Shown: one piece after another, positions 32,660 to 44,005 of the stretch
Position numbering within the stretch: position 1 is the stretch's first letter
Layout: every line of letters begins with the position of its first letter
From: Cryptomeria japonica
Lineage: Eukaryota; Streptophyta; Pinopsida; Cupressales; Cupressaceae
Direction: 5' to 3'
Assembly: GCF_030272615.1 (NCBI RefSeq)
Contig: NC_081409.1
Coordinates: 651,592,468-651,650,467 of the forward strand
DNA length: 58,000 nucleotides
The notes under the pieces: generated by a model
Seen by the model: the letters and a program-made list of their open reading frames with translations, nothing else
Told to the model about the DNA's origin: nothing
Database searches by the model: none
Program-made: the position numbers and the translations under genes

Positions 32660-35600
32660 GAAATGACCAAAAAATGTAACACTAGAAGAGCGTGAAGCTA
32701 AGAATGCAAAAAAAAGAGAAGGAATGAAGCAACTTTGTGAAGTAAGGAAATTGAATACCATAGAAGAAGAGGTGCCAATTGAAGAGGAACATGAAATATC
32801 CATCCAATCTAAGAGAGATAGAATTGGCCACACAAAGGAAATAGATGAAAAACCTTCGTGCAATGAGATAATTGAATCCTGAGGTTGAGAGCATGTCATC
32901 TACCACAATTCAAGTTGAAGGCACCCCATCTCTTACATCTCAAGTTGAAGGCACACCATCTCTTATTGGCACACCATTGGCGTCTACAACATCTCATATT
33001 GAATGCACTCCCTCTATGACATTTGACATTGTAAGTACTTCATGATTGACATCAAGTATTGGAGGTACACCATCTTGTACACCTCAATTTCAAGGTATGT
33101 CATCATTTTCATCTCCGGTTGAAGGTATGCCACCTATCCCTAATGTTATTGACATTCCTAATCTTGAGGTAACTCAAAGTTTGAGAACACCTCCTATAGT
33201 TTTTCATAGAAAGCCTAAGTATTTGATTAATATTGATACTAATGTTTTGAAACCAATGGTTGACAAGATTCTGAAGCGTACTTGTCAAAGACATGCTAAC
33301 CGGATATGGAAAATATTTTTTGAGCCTTTAAATGAGACGAGAAGATATCGACTATTTATTGAAATGATGAGAAATTTGAAATTTAGGCCCATAATGAAGA
33401 CTATTGGGCTAAGAACATAGATTGAATCAAACAATAAATCTATTGTGAAGAATCTGATGAATGCATATGATATTGTTGGTACTAACTCATGCACAAAAGA
33501 TAGTAATGCCACACGACATGTCATTACATCAACAATTGTAGGCACTCAAACTAAGAAAGCTCACCTCATTAGAAAGACAAGTAAATAATTGAAGATAAGT
33601 ATACAAACTCTAATGAGAGCTATGGGAAGGTGATAAAGAGTGGAGGATCCATATAACAATGAGTTATGGGCATTTTTTGATAGATTACCACATAAAGATA
33701 AACCAGTTGTTGAAGCCTTGAGATCCCTAATTGAATATTTTCGAAAGAATAACACAAGGGTCTCTCCAAATCAAAGAGATTTTGTAAGAAGTAGGATTGG
33801 TAGTAAAATCCGCAATCCACATCCAAAACATTTTAAACATTTTTTGGATATGAATCAAACACAATTTTTTGCCAAGTTTCAACATATGTATCCTCAAATT
33901 AAAATTAGTCAAAGATTATTTGAAATGGTAAAGACTTTTTATGTCAAAATAAATCACACATGCACAACTTGTGTTTGTAGAGTACATATTGAATTTTATA
34001 ACCATGATGATATTTATCAACACGTGTATAGATTTGCATGCTAACAATGTTTTACAGGAATGCAACATAAATGGTCCACCGATATCTTCAAGGGAATTCA
34101 TATCTAGCATCTTATGTGAAAAAGTAGATGGTCAACTATATTACAATAAGTGTTGTTTGGATGGCACATGTGTTCATTGTGGTGGATTGCGACATTTATA
34201 AATTTGTCAACATATGGATATTGGATAGGAAATTGGTAATGAATTAGTGGGATTTGGAAAATATAAGACAATGGCATACATGCTAAAAGATAGAAAAGAA
34301 GTAAAAATATGTGAATTGGTTAGTGAGAAGATTCCAGTGTATCAGTTTATGGGCATCTTTTATGAGAATATAGTGTACGAGTATGTAAGGCATAACCGTC
34401 GAGCTCGTTGGCTGGACTCACAATTTAAGTTATGCAAGGCCACATTTCCACTTCATACAATCATTTCATTTTTTGAATTTGTAGAGAACTACACACTACA
34501 ACCGTAGAATGAGGTGCAATCGCAATATTACAACTCCACACAAGTTGCTATATTTGTGCATATAGCATTCATTCATGCACATGATAGTATGGAAGAGGAT
34601 AGGAAGATATTGAGGGAGTATCATTTTTACATCAGTGATGATCACTCACACTCTATAGAGTTTGTGCAAGGTTGTTTTTAGATATTCTACAATGATTTGG
34701 CTAGCCGAGGCATATTATTCCATCAACATATCATATGGTCAGATAATTGTGCATCGTAATTTAAGAACTCTTGGATCTTTTATTGGTTGAGTTGGATGCA
34801 TAAGTTGACTACTATTCAGCATATGTGGAATTTCTCTGAGGCTGGGCATGGAAAAGGGGAGCATGATGGTGCAGGAGCATGTATTAAAAGAGCTTTAGCA
34901 CGAGAAGAGTTAAAGTACAAAGAGAATGCAAACTTGAAAGATGTAAAATCAACTGTTCAGTGGTGCAATGGTATGATTGGTCCAGGTAATCAAGGTAAGT
35001 CTTCAGTTTGTAGATTTTTTTGGTTGGTAGATGATACTAACATTGCAAAATTTGAAGATTGTTGTACATTGACAAGATCGAGTGAGCTACACTCTTTCAA
35101 ATGCTCTAATGCAAGTTCATGGACTATCCATACATGACGTATGTCATGTTATTGTTCTTCATGTAGAGATGGTGCCTATAATGAGTGTGAATCAAAGGAG
35201 TGGGTGGATAAATGGTGTATGAGGCCTCTAATCCCACTTGAGACATATCAACCTCCGAGTGCACTACAACTCACACAGATGGAAGCATCAGTTGACTTTG
35301 ACCGTGTGTCATATTTAGTCCAACTAGGTAAATTATCCACATGCAAATTTTTGTACTTAAATATTTTACCTTAGTTGTTTGCTAAATTCTTCTCACTTTA
35401 TCATTGCAAGGCATGTTTATGTAGTTATTGTAGCTAAAGACAATGAAGAAGGAGCAAATTATTACCTATGTCGCTGTGTGGACGCAAAAAAGAAATTGGA
35501 TGGCCCTATGGTAGATGGAGAAAATATTGAGTACCCCACAAGATCATTAGTTGTTACTGGTACATGGCTTAGAAGGTACCCAGTGAAGAAGTCTAACTTG

Positions 35601-35795
35601 TGGTTGTTCGAGGACTTCGAGACACATAAGAAGATTCTTCATTATTCTAACCTTGTTGTAGCTTCAAATGTTCATTTGATCAGATATGGAGGTAGACCAC
35701 TAAACAAGAACCTATGGAAGGTTCGTGAGTCTCACCATGAAGCCATACCAGACATGATAAAGAGTAGAGTAGATCTAGATGGTTCATTGGATTAA
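32660..35795 (+). pseudogene. Transposase-like gene of DNA transposon copy A
   Basis: Starts with a Glu/Lys-rich stretch, then Ser/Thr/Pro repeats of a VEGTPSLTSQ type (32893-33100). A long frame follows to 34044 (GSKIRNPHPKHFKHFLDM; TCTTCVCRVHIEF). The frame then changes and runs from about 34058 to 35327 with CVHCG, RARWLDSQFKLC, FVENYTLQP and QYYNSTQVAIF, then the pair WSDNCAS-stop-FKN (34740) and EAGHGKGEHDGAGACIKRAL (34845-34900). These acidic residues plus the HGKG/DG block look like a DDE-type catalytic core. An intron with GT...AG is likely at 35328-35410. The last exon is open for 127 codons to 35795. About ten stops make it a pseudogene. I recall similar uncharacterised predicted proteins from animals, but cannot name the superfamily. 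Confidence 0.7.
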
Positions 35796-36019
35796 ATGTA
35801 AGTGCAAAAAAATGTAATACCAATCATATTTGGATATATGTAAATGACTTGTATTTTTCAACTACTCGAGGCATTTTAATATAAAAATTTGTGTTTTTGT
35901 CTTGTTTTCTATGATTTTATGTAAAAAATGTCATTTTGGACCATTAGTGATCACATGGGATCATTTTGTGAAGTTTTAGGCTAATATAGTAAAAGACGTA
36001 AAAATTGCTCATTTGTTGT

Positions 36020-39000
36020 CAATCACTCAAAGTGTGAAAAATTGTCAAAATTTGGCATCATTTTTCTTGATGTTAGTGACACATAAGAATGATTCATTTG
36101 ATCCTATGGGTTCTTGATGGCACTCTAAAAATGCCTCTCTCGGTTTAGGTAGACTCTGATCCAATTGCTCGTGGTGAGACTTTCCTAGTTGCAACAAAAA
36201 GCGTCACATGATTTCAATGAAAAGTTGCACAATTCCCCATCTTTCAATCCGCTTGTCGCGACATCAAAAAATTAGTGCGTACACATCCAAGTGGCCAAGT
36301 TTACTCTAGTAATGCCTTCATTCCTCTATCAAACTCACCCGATCAATGCAGGCCATACCCTAGCAACAAAATCTCTAAAGTGCTCAAAGTGTGAAAAATT
36401 ATGAAAATTTGGCATCGCATTTCTCGACCTTGGTGACACATAAGAATGAGTTGTTTGATCCTATGAGGTCATGTTATGGCACTCTAAAAAATCCTCTCTT
36501 AGTTTAGGTAGAATCTGATCCAATTGCTCATGGTGACACTTTCTCGGTTGCAATAAAAAGCATTAGATGAGTTCAATGAAAATTTACACAATGCCCCATC
36601 TTTAAATCTGCTTGTTGTGGCACCGAACTGTCAGTGCATATGCATCTAGGTGGGCAATTTTACACTAGGAATGTCTTCGTTCCTCTATCAAACTTACTTG
36701 ATTGATGCAGGCCACACCCTAGCAGCGAAATCCCTAAAGTGCTCAAAGTGTGAAAATTTGTCAAAATTTGGCATCATGTTTTGCAACCTTGGTGACACAT
36801 AAGAATGAGTCTTTTGATCTTATGAGGTCTTGTTATGGCACTCTAAAAAATCCTCTCTCGAAAAAGGTAGAATTGGAACCAATTGCTCGTGGCGACACTT
36901 TCTCAGTTGCGACAAAAAGTGTCAGATAAGTTCAATGAAAAGTTGTACAATGCCCCATCTTTCAATCTGCTCGTCACAACATTGAACCATTAGCTTGTAC
37001 ACATCGGGGTGGCCAAGTTTACACTATGAATGCCTTCTTTTTTCTCTCCACTTGTCCAATTGATGCGGGCCACACCCTAACAACAAAATCGCTTAAGTGG
37101 TCAAGTTGCTTGAAGTTGTCAATATTCGGCATCGCATTTCTCAATGCTCGTTAATCATAAGAACAATCTGTCTTATCCTACGAGGTCATGTTATGACACT
37201 CTACACAAGCCTCTCTCTATTTTGTAAGACTCGGATCCAATTTCTCATGGTGACACTTTCTTGGTTGTGACAAAAAGCGTCAGATGGGTTTAATGAAAAG
37301 TTGCACAATGTCCCATCTTTCAATCCACTTGTTGCGGCACCGAATCATTAGCTCGTACGCATTGGGGTGGCTGGGTTTATGCTAGGAATGCCTTCATTTT
37401 TCTCTCCAACTCATCTAATTGATGCAAGCCACAACCTAGCAATGAAATCGCTTAAGTGCTCAAGTTGCTCAAAGTTGTCAATATTTGGCATCACGTTTCT
37501 CGATTCCTCTTAATCATAAGAACAATTCATCTGATCCTACGGGGTCATGTTATGGCACTCTAAAAAATCCTCTCTCGGTTTAGGTAGACTCAGATCCAAT
37601 TGCTCATGGTGACACTTTCTCAGTTGTGACAAAAAGCGTTAGATGAGTTCAATGAAAAGTTGCACAATGCCCCATCTTTCAATCCCCTCATCACGGCACC
37701 GAACTTATAGCTCGTACTTGTCAGGGTGGATGGTTTTACACTAGGAATAGATTTGTTTTTCTCTCTAACTCGTCTGATCGTTGCGGGCCAGACCCTAGCA
37801 GCAAAATCGCTTAAGTACTCAAGTTGCTCAAAGTTATCAATATTCGGCATTGCATTTCTTGACGCTTGTTAATCTTAAGAATGAGCCATCGAATCCTATG
37901 GGGTCATGTTAGGGCACTCTAAAAAATCCTCTCTTGGTTTAGGTAGACTTGGATGCAATTGCTTGTGGTGACACTTTATTGGTTGCGACAAAAAGCGTCA
38001 GATGAGTTCAATGAAAAGTTGCACAATGCCCCATCTTTCAATCCGCTCATCGTGGCACCAAACTGTCAGCTCGTATGCATTGGGTGGCCAAGTTTATGTT
38101 AGGAATACCTTCATTTTTCTTTCCAATTCATCTGATCATTGCAAACCACACCCTAGCAGCGAAGTCGCTTAAGTGCTCAAGTTGCTCAAAGTTGTCAATA
38201 TTCAGCATCACATTTCTTGATGCCTTTAATCATAAGAATGAGTCATCTAATCCTACGGGGTCATGTTATGGCACTCTAAAAAATCCTCTCTTCATTTAGG
38301 TAGACTTGGATCCAATTGCTCATGGTGACACTTTCTCGGTTGTGACAAAAAGGGTCGCATGAGTTCAATGAAAAGTTGCACAATGCCCCATCTTTCAATC
38401 CGCTCATTGCGGTACCAAACTATTAGCTCGTATGCATCGGGTGGCCAGGTTTATGCTATGAATGCCTTTGTTTTTGTCTTCAACTCATTTGATTGTTGTG
38501 GGCCACACCCTAGCAGCGGAATCGCTTAAGTGCTCAAGTTGCTCAAAGTTGTCAATATTCGGCATCACATTTCTTGACGCTGTTAATCATAAGAAAAAGT
38601 CATCTAATCCTACAAGGTCATGTTATGGCACTCTAAAAATAATTTCTTGGTTTAGGTAGATTCGGATCCAATTGCTCATGATGACACTTTCTTGGTTACG
38701 ACAAAAAGCGTTAGATGAGATCTATGAAAAGTTGTACAATGCCCCATCTTTTAATCCTCTCGTCGCGGCACCAAACTATTAGCTCATAGCCATCAGGGTG
38801 GCTGGGTTTATGCTAGGAATGATTTTATTTTTCTCTCCAATTCATCTAATCGATGCGAGCCACACCCTTGCAGTGAAATCGCTTAAGTGCTCAAGTTGCT
38901 CAAAGTTGTCAATATTAAGCATTGTGTTTCTCGGTGCCTATTAATTAGAAGAATGATTCATCTGATCTTATGGGGTTATGTTATGGCACTCTATAAAAGC

Positions 39001-39725
39001 CTCTCTTAGTTTAGGTAGACTCAGATCCAATTGCTCATGGTGACACTTTCTCGATTGTGACAAAAAGCATCAGATGAGTTCAATGAAAAGTTGCATAATG
39101 CTCCATCTTTCAATCCGCTCGTCGCGGCACCGAACCATCAGCTCGTACACATTAGGGTGGTCAGGTTTACATTAGGAATACCTTCATTTTCCTCTCCAAC
39201 TCATCCAATCGATGCGGCCCACACCCTAGTAGCGAAATCGCTTAAGTGCTCAAGTTGCTCAAAGTTGTCAATATTCAACATCACGTTTCTTAATGCTTGT
39301 TAATCATAAGAATAATCCATCTTATCCTATGAGGTCATGTTATGACACTCTACACAAGCCTCTCTTAATTTTTTAAGACTTAGATCCAATTTCTCGTGGT
39401 GACACTTTCTTAGTTTCAAGAAAAAGCGTCAGATGAGTTCAATGAAAAGTTGCACAATGCCCTAAGTTTCAATCTGCTCGTTGCAACACTGAACCATCAG
39501 CTTGTACGTGTCTGAGTGGTTGGGTTTATGCTAGGAATGCCTTTGTTTTTCTCTCTAGCTCATCTAATCGATGCAGGCCATACCCTACCGGCCATCCCAT
39601 TTAAGTGTGAAAAGTGTGAAAAGTTGTCAAACTTCAGCGATGCATTTCTCGATGCTCGTGAGACATGAATGAGTCATCTGATCCTACGGGGTCGTGTTAT
39701 GACACTCTATTAGGCTATGCATTAG
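36020..39725 (+). repeat. Tandem array, about 358-bp unit, ten copies
   Basis: The phrase TTCAATGAAAAGTTG and its variants occur near 36212, 36572, 36931, 37290, 37649, 38008, 38364, 38721, 39079 and 39438, giving steps of 356-360 bp. Each unit also has GTGACACTTTCTCGGTTG and CCCCATCTTTCAATCC. The units are diverged by many transitions, much at CG sites. There is no coding potential across units. It lies between the transposase gene and the right-end gene of copy A. Confidence 0.9.
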
Positions 39726-41010
39726 ATTAATAGACCTAAATACTCTTAAGTATTATTAATTGTTGGGAGTCATTTAAAGTAACTCTATTAGGGTATGCAT
39801 TAGATGAATAGAAGTGTATGGGCTATGTGATTTTTTTAGAATGGGTGTTGGTACAATGGTGTCTTACATTGTCTAATTTTGGTTATTTCCATGTTTCCCT
39901 TATATAGTCTTATTCAGTGATTTTTTTAGTGGCTAATATTCGTCAATCGGCTATTTTTTAAAATTTGAAATTCAAAATTTGGGTAATAGTTCAAGATTTT
40001 AGGTGACCTAAATCAACACATTTTTACAAAATTTTATTTTAGTCCTATTTAAATCGCCAAAGAGTTTATTTTCTTAAATTTTTGAACTCAAAGATTCCTC
40101 AAAATATTCAATACATGATTGGATCAGATTCGCCAAAATTTTATAATTTATTGTAAAAAATAATTAATTCGCCAATAATACATCTTAATTATTAGTTACT
40201 TTATGGTTTTATCAGCAATCTTTAGTTGCCACCAATGATTCAAGAAATAATAGATAATGAACATCATTGCATTCCATGAGGTAAATTGTACTTACAAGTT
40301 GTAATGCTCATGGGGGTTGAGTTGCTTTTCAATTGTTGACCTCAATGGAAATCAATGGTTTAAAAACAATCTTGGGCCCCATGAGTATTACAAATTTTAA
40401 GTACATTTTATATGACAAAATACAAAGAGGATTATTAGATTAATTTAAATTAATGGAAGTAACTAAATAAAGTAGTGTCTACCCTTTAAACTCATTAATG
40501 ATTTCCACCTTACTCCTCTACTTTTATATAAGATTTTTTTTTAAGGAAATTATTTGCAATAGTAATTAATGCATACTAATATTATTTTCTAAGATTCGCC
40601 AAGATTTTCTACCAAATAATTTTGATGTATAAAAATCACCAATAAAATTAATACTTTTCTTTTAAAAAATGAAAGATTCGCCAATAAAAATTATAATTTT
40701 TATCCAAAAGAAATAAAAATTCGCCAAGATTTTGTATCTTTTTTTGAGGGGGTGTTTCTTAAAGTTATCACTAGTCTTATTTTTACTATAACTATTGAAT
40801 TTGTGTTGATACCTATAAGCTTGTGTCTTGGATAACAAATACATATTTAGGTTCAAAGCTTAATTAACAATAAACTTTGTGCAATTATTCATTTAATTAT
40901 TTGTACTACAATTATGTATAACCATGATAAATGATTTGCATTAACCACAAAGATACAAATCCATACAACATTGTATACCGTTAAAAGTATCAAATATATC
41001 TAATATAGAC
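39726..41010 (+). other. Copy A AT-rich region with iterated ATTCGCCAA
   Basis: Non-coding. The word ATTCGCCAA occurs five times in the same orientation (40128-40136, 40167-40175, 40594-40602, 40676-40684, 40719-40727), with near variants at 40051 and 40634. A phrase CTCTATTAGG(C/G)TATGCATTAG is repeated at about 39705 and 39783. Confidence 0.65.
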
Positions 41011-41440
41011 AAATAGGCTTTCCAAAAGCCATATGGACATAGAATGTCATGTATTCATAAAACAACATATATGTTCAAAACTTCCATATAGGTATACAAC
41101 ATGGTATCCAATAAACTCAAATAGGAGCTTGCCAAAATCCATATGGACATAGAATGTCACATATCCATAATACAAAACATATGTTCAAAATTTCCATATA
41201 GGCATACAACATGGTATCCAATAAGGTCAAATAGGAGCTTGCCAAAAGCCATATGGACATAGAATGCCACGTATTCGTAATACAAAACATATGTTCAAAA
41301 CTTTCATATAGGTATACAACATGGTATCCAATAAACTCAAATAGGAGCTTGCCAAAAGCCATATGGACATAGAATGTCACATATTCGTAATACAAAACAT
41401 ATGTTCAAAATTGCCATATAGGCATACATCATAGGACCCT
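41011..41440 (+). repeat. Tandem array, 110-bp unit, about four copies
   Basis: ATATGGACATAGAATG recurs at 41031, 41141, 41251 and 41361, exactly 110 bp apart. Units also share CATACAACATGGTATCC. It lies just beyond the 3' end of the opposite-strand gene. Confidence 0.9.
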
Positions 41441-41551
41441 ATTCTATTCATTTCCCTCTAGGGGAAGGAAATAGATCACGAGATATCTTTGCCTATCAGG
41501 GGGATGGAGATCTATATGATGCAGGTGTCTTTCGAGTATGCCCACTTGACC

Positions 41552-43453
41552 TCATCTCTGGAATTTTTTGTAACTCCACTTGATACAATGAAAAGAATGA
41601 TGTTAGCATATACCAAAAATAAATTTTAGAATGACATATAATAGAATATTCACTTACCACATACAAATAATCATGATGTTCATCCACAACAAGTGCATGT
41701 CCATGATCTGGAGTGACAAGCCCCTCCTGTAAGCATCACAATATAAATTAAACTAAATACAAGTGTCATTAAAATTTTTAGTAACATATTATTAAGATAA
41801 CAAATGTAATGCTAAATTTACTAAATTTACAAATATGTCTCATACTTCTATCAAAGCAGTTGAACTTACTGCTACTGCAACAACACTGCGCTTCATTGAC
41901 GCACAAACAACAGGAGGAGTCTCTGATGTCAACATCTGAAAATTAAACAAAGTATATTGATCAATCGCCAAAACTATCTATATTATTTAATAACAACATT
42001 AAAGATAAATTGCTTACCTGGGTGAAAGATTGTCGAGAAAATACACTGCAAGGTGTTGATGTTGAAGCTCTAGCATCAAACTATTTGACATCCAAAATGA
42101 GTAATTATAAAATCATTCACATAAGGTTCAACTATCTACATATAATAATTATATTTCTTCACTCATATACCTGTGGAGTCGACGAAATCTTGAAAAAGGG
42201 TGCTGCAAGAATGTTGCTAGCATTGTGAACACTTTGACCCTGATTTTTTATCATAATAATTTACTAATTTAGATATATTCTTAAATTTCCATATAAGATT
42301 TAATAAAAAGAATGAAATAAACTTGTAATGAAATTCACATGGGTATCAATGCCAATTGTTTCGTTCAACAAGGATTCTGTCATGACAATGTTCTCTATAG
42401 AAAACTCCACTCATGTGCATGCATTCTCAGTACTATTAGGATCATAAGTGCAAAGAGAACCACAAGATTGACAAAAATGAGCTGGAACTCGATGCCTAGA
42501 AGAATCACCATCATCACTCTCATCACCCTCTACTAAAGGCCTAGCATATTGTATAAGGGTCTGAGTGAGTGAGCTAATGGAGTCTAGAGTTTTAACCTCA
42601 ACACTCTCCTTCACAATGGAAGGAATAATAACATGCTCCACCATAGGTTTGGCCAAGGGTCTTGGTGGGAGATTTGGGTCACGCTATGCACCCTCTCTAG
42701 CATGTGAGGAATCCCCACCTCTACCTTGGAAATCTAGAAAATCAAAATAGTTTGGGATCTCGTTAAGGACAAACTCACAGTACAGTTTTCTCAAAAAGTA
42801 TTGGGGTACCTCATGATTATTGCATGGGGGATGATCAAATACCATCCACCACCTATCCCAAAAATTATTCTTAATCCCTTCATGATGACACCAATGAATA
42901 GGGAATCTCCTACATCTAGGGTGTAAAGGTTGATTCATTTGGGGGTTTGTAAAAAGAGCACAGAAGCCAAATTTATTAATTTTCTTTTTCTTCACTGTCG
43001 CATATGATAATTTGTCAGCATAAAATTGCTTTTGTTCTTCCTTCTTACTGGACCAAAAATTTATTTGCCCACTCATGGATATTATGTTAGATACAATAGA
43101 TTGCAAAGAACTGGCAAGGTTTTTCCTATGGGAGTTTGTTCCAGTGGGATTTTTTAGCCTTGTGATTAAACCTTCAAGCTCTTTTTGGTGATTTTCTATT
43201 TGACATAATAGGTTTTCTTATGTACCTATGGGATGTCTAGGGATTGTAGGAGGTTCTTGATGTGATTTTTCTTCAATATGGTCTTCATGAGGAGGTGATT
43301 GAGTGTTTTCAACATTTTCTTGTCTAATCTCATTTCCTGATAATGAAAATAAATTTAAATCAAGAAACCTAGTTTAATCTTTAAATTAATAAAAAAATGA
43401 CAATAAGAAAAAAAACACATACCTCTTCGAGCTCTTCGATGGCGTGGCAACAT
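41552..43453 (-). pseudogene. Seven-exon accessory gene of copy A, unknown function
   Basis: Model on the minus strand: exons 43453-43423, 43336-42339, 42239-42171, 42080-42018, 41935-41870, 41726-41658 and 41578-41552. Every intron (79-143 bp) is GT...AG. Exons 3 to 6 are 69, 63, 66 and 69 nt, all in phase 0, and the joined frame is 440 codons plus stop. Three internal stops (codons 50, 228 and 319) are the only breaks; there is no frameshift. The start is MLPRHRRARRG. Exon 2 has a Lys patch TVKKKKINKFG, an aromatic/Cys-rich core with FWDRWWMVFDHPPC, and an HFCQSCGSLC zinc-like motif. Exon 6 is rich in His and Asp (TPDHGHALVVDEHHD). I do not recognise the family. Its place near the right terminus, convergent with the transposase gene, recalls the second genes of some two-gene plant transposons. 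Confidence 0.72.
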
Positions 43454-43655
43454 TTTTATGAGAGATGGACAACTTAGTGCCCAATATCAAGCTTCTACAA
43501 AGTGCGAGCACAAGAAACTGGTACCCCAAATTGCTAAAATGCGAGTTTGGGAGTGCAGAATGCATCCAAAATGCAGACTTATGTTTTTTTATGGTTTGAA
43601 AACTTCATATGGTGTGCACCTTATGAAAATTTCAATTTTTTTTTGAAGTGTGGTA
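43454..43655 (-). promoter_or_regulatory. Copy A right subterminal region, probable promoter side of accessory gene
   Basis: The 200 bp between the accessory gene start and the right terminus must hold its 5' region. No clear TATA box was assigned. Arms GTGGTACC (43650-43657) and GGTACCAC (43663-43670), with five T between, form a perfect hairpin at the inner edge of the terminal repeat. Confidence 0.4.
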
Positions 43656-43688
43656 CCTTTTTGGTACCACAACTTCGTGCATACACCC
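43656..43688 (-). repeat. Copy A right terminal inverted repeat
   Basis: Its reverse complement begins GGGTGTATGCACGAAG and contains TTGTGGTACCAAAA; 30 of 33 bases match the left terminus. AGGT follows. Confidence 0.88.
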
Positions 43689-44005
43689 AGGTGTAGATTG
43701 AGTTTCTGACGAAATCCATTTCAAATTGGGACAAGCATAAAGATTCATGGACAACACATGTTCAAAAGATCATGCAGTTCTCTGGTTAACTTTGTTTTTC
43801 TCCCTTAGGAGGAGTTATGTTTATAAACATTTCTTTTTAGCCTTTTCCATTGTTGTCAAAGGGGGAGCCATGCAATGAATGTTATGTAATACTTTTAGAC
43901 AGTTCTTCTGACTTTTCAGTTTTTTTATTTTTTAACTTCAATTTTTATTTTGAGAAAACCTGTACACTATTTATTTATGTTGCCATCAATGACAAAGGGG
44001 GAGAT
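43689..44005 (+). other. E2 3' internal end and polypurine tract
   Basis: E2 sequence resumes after the duplicated AGGT. It has CAAAGGGGGAG at about 43857 and the polypurine tract AAAGGGGGAGAT at 43994-44005, which abuts the LTR. CATCAATGACAA at 43984-43995 pairs with TTGTCATTGATG at 44016-44027. Confidence 0.75.

Larger units (their letters stand above)
25785..43688 (+). mobile_element. DNA transposon copy A, 17.9 kb, two genes
   Basis: Terminal inverted repeats of 33 bp (25785-25817 and 43656-43688) differ at three positions; both begin GGGT and include AAGTTGTGGTACCAAAA. Host AGGT is duplicated at 25781-25784 and 43689-43692. Without the internal Copia relic it is about 16.1 kb. From the left: 1 kb of subterminal sequence, a 3-kb pyrimidine-rich array, a transposase-like gene, a 3.7-kb tandem array, an AT-rich part with an iterated motif, a 110-bp array, and a seven-exon gene on the opposite strand. 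The 4-bp duplication is a feature I recall for the Sola superfamily, but I have no sequence proof of membership. Confidence 0.85.

Noticed and set aside
36020-41440. CRISPR-like arrays
   Set aside because: The units are long, contiguous and diverged, with no constant short repeat separated by unique spacers, and the setting is eukaryotic. They are tandem satellites.
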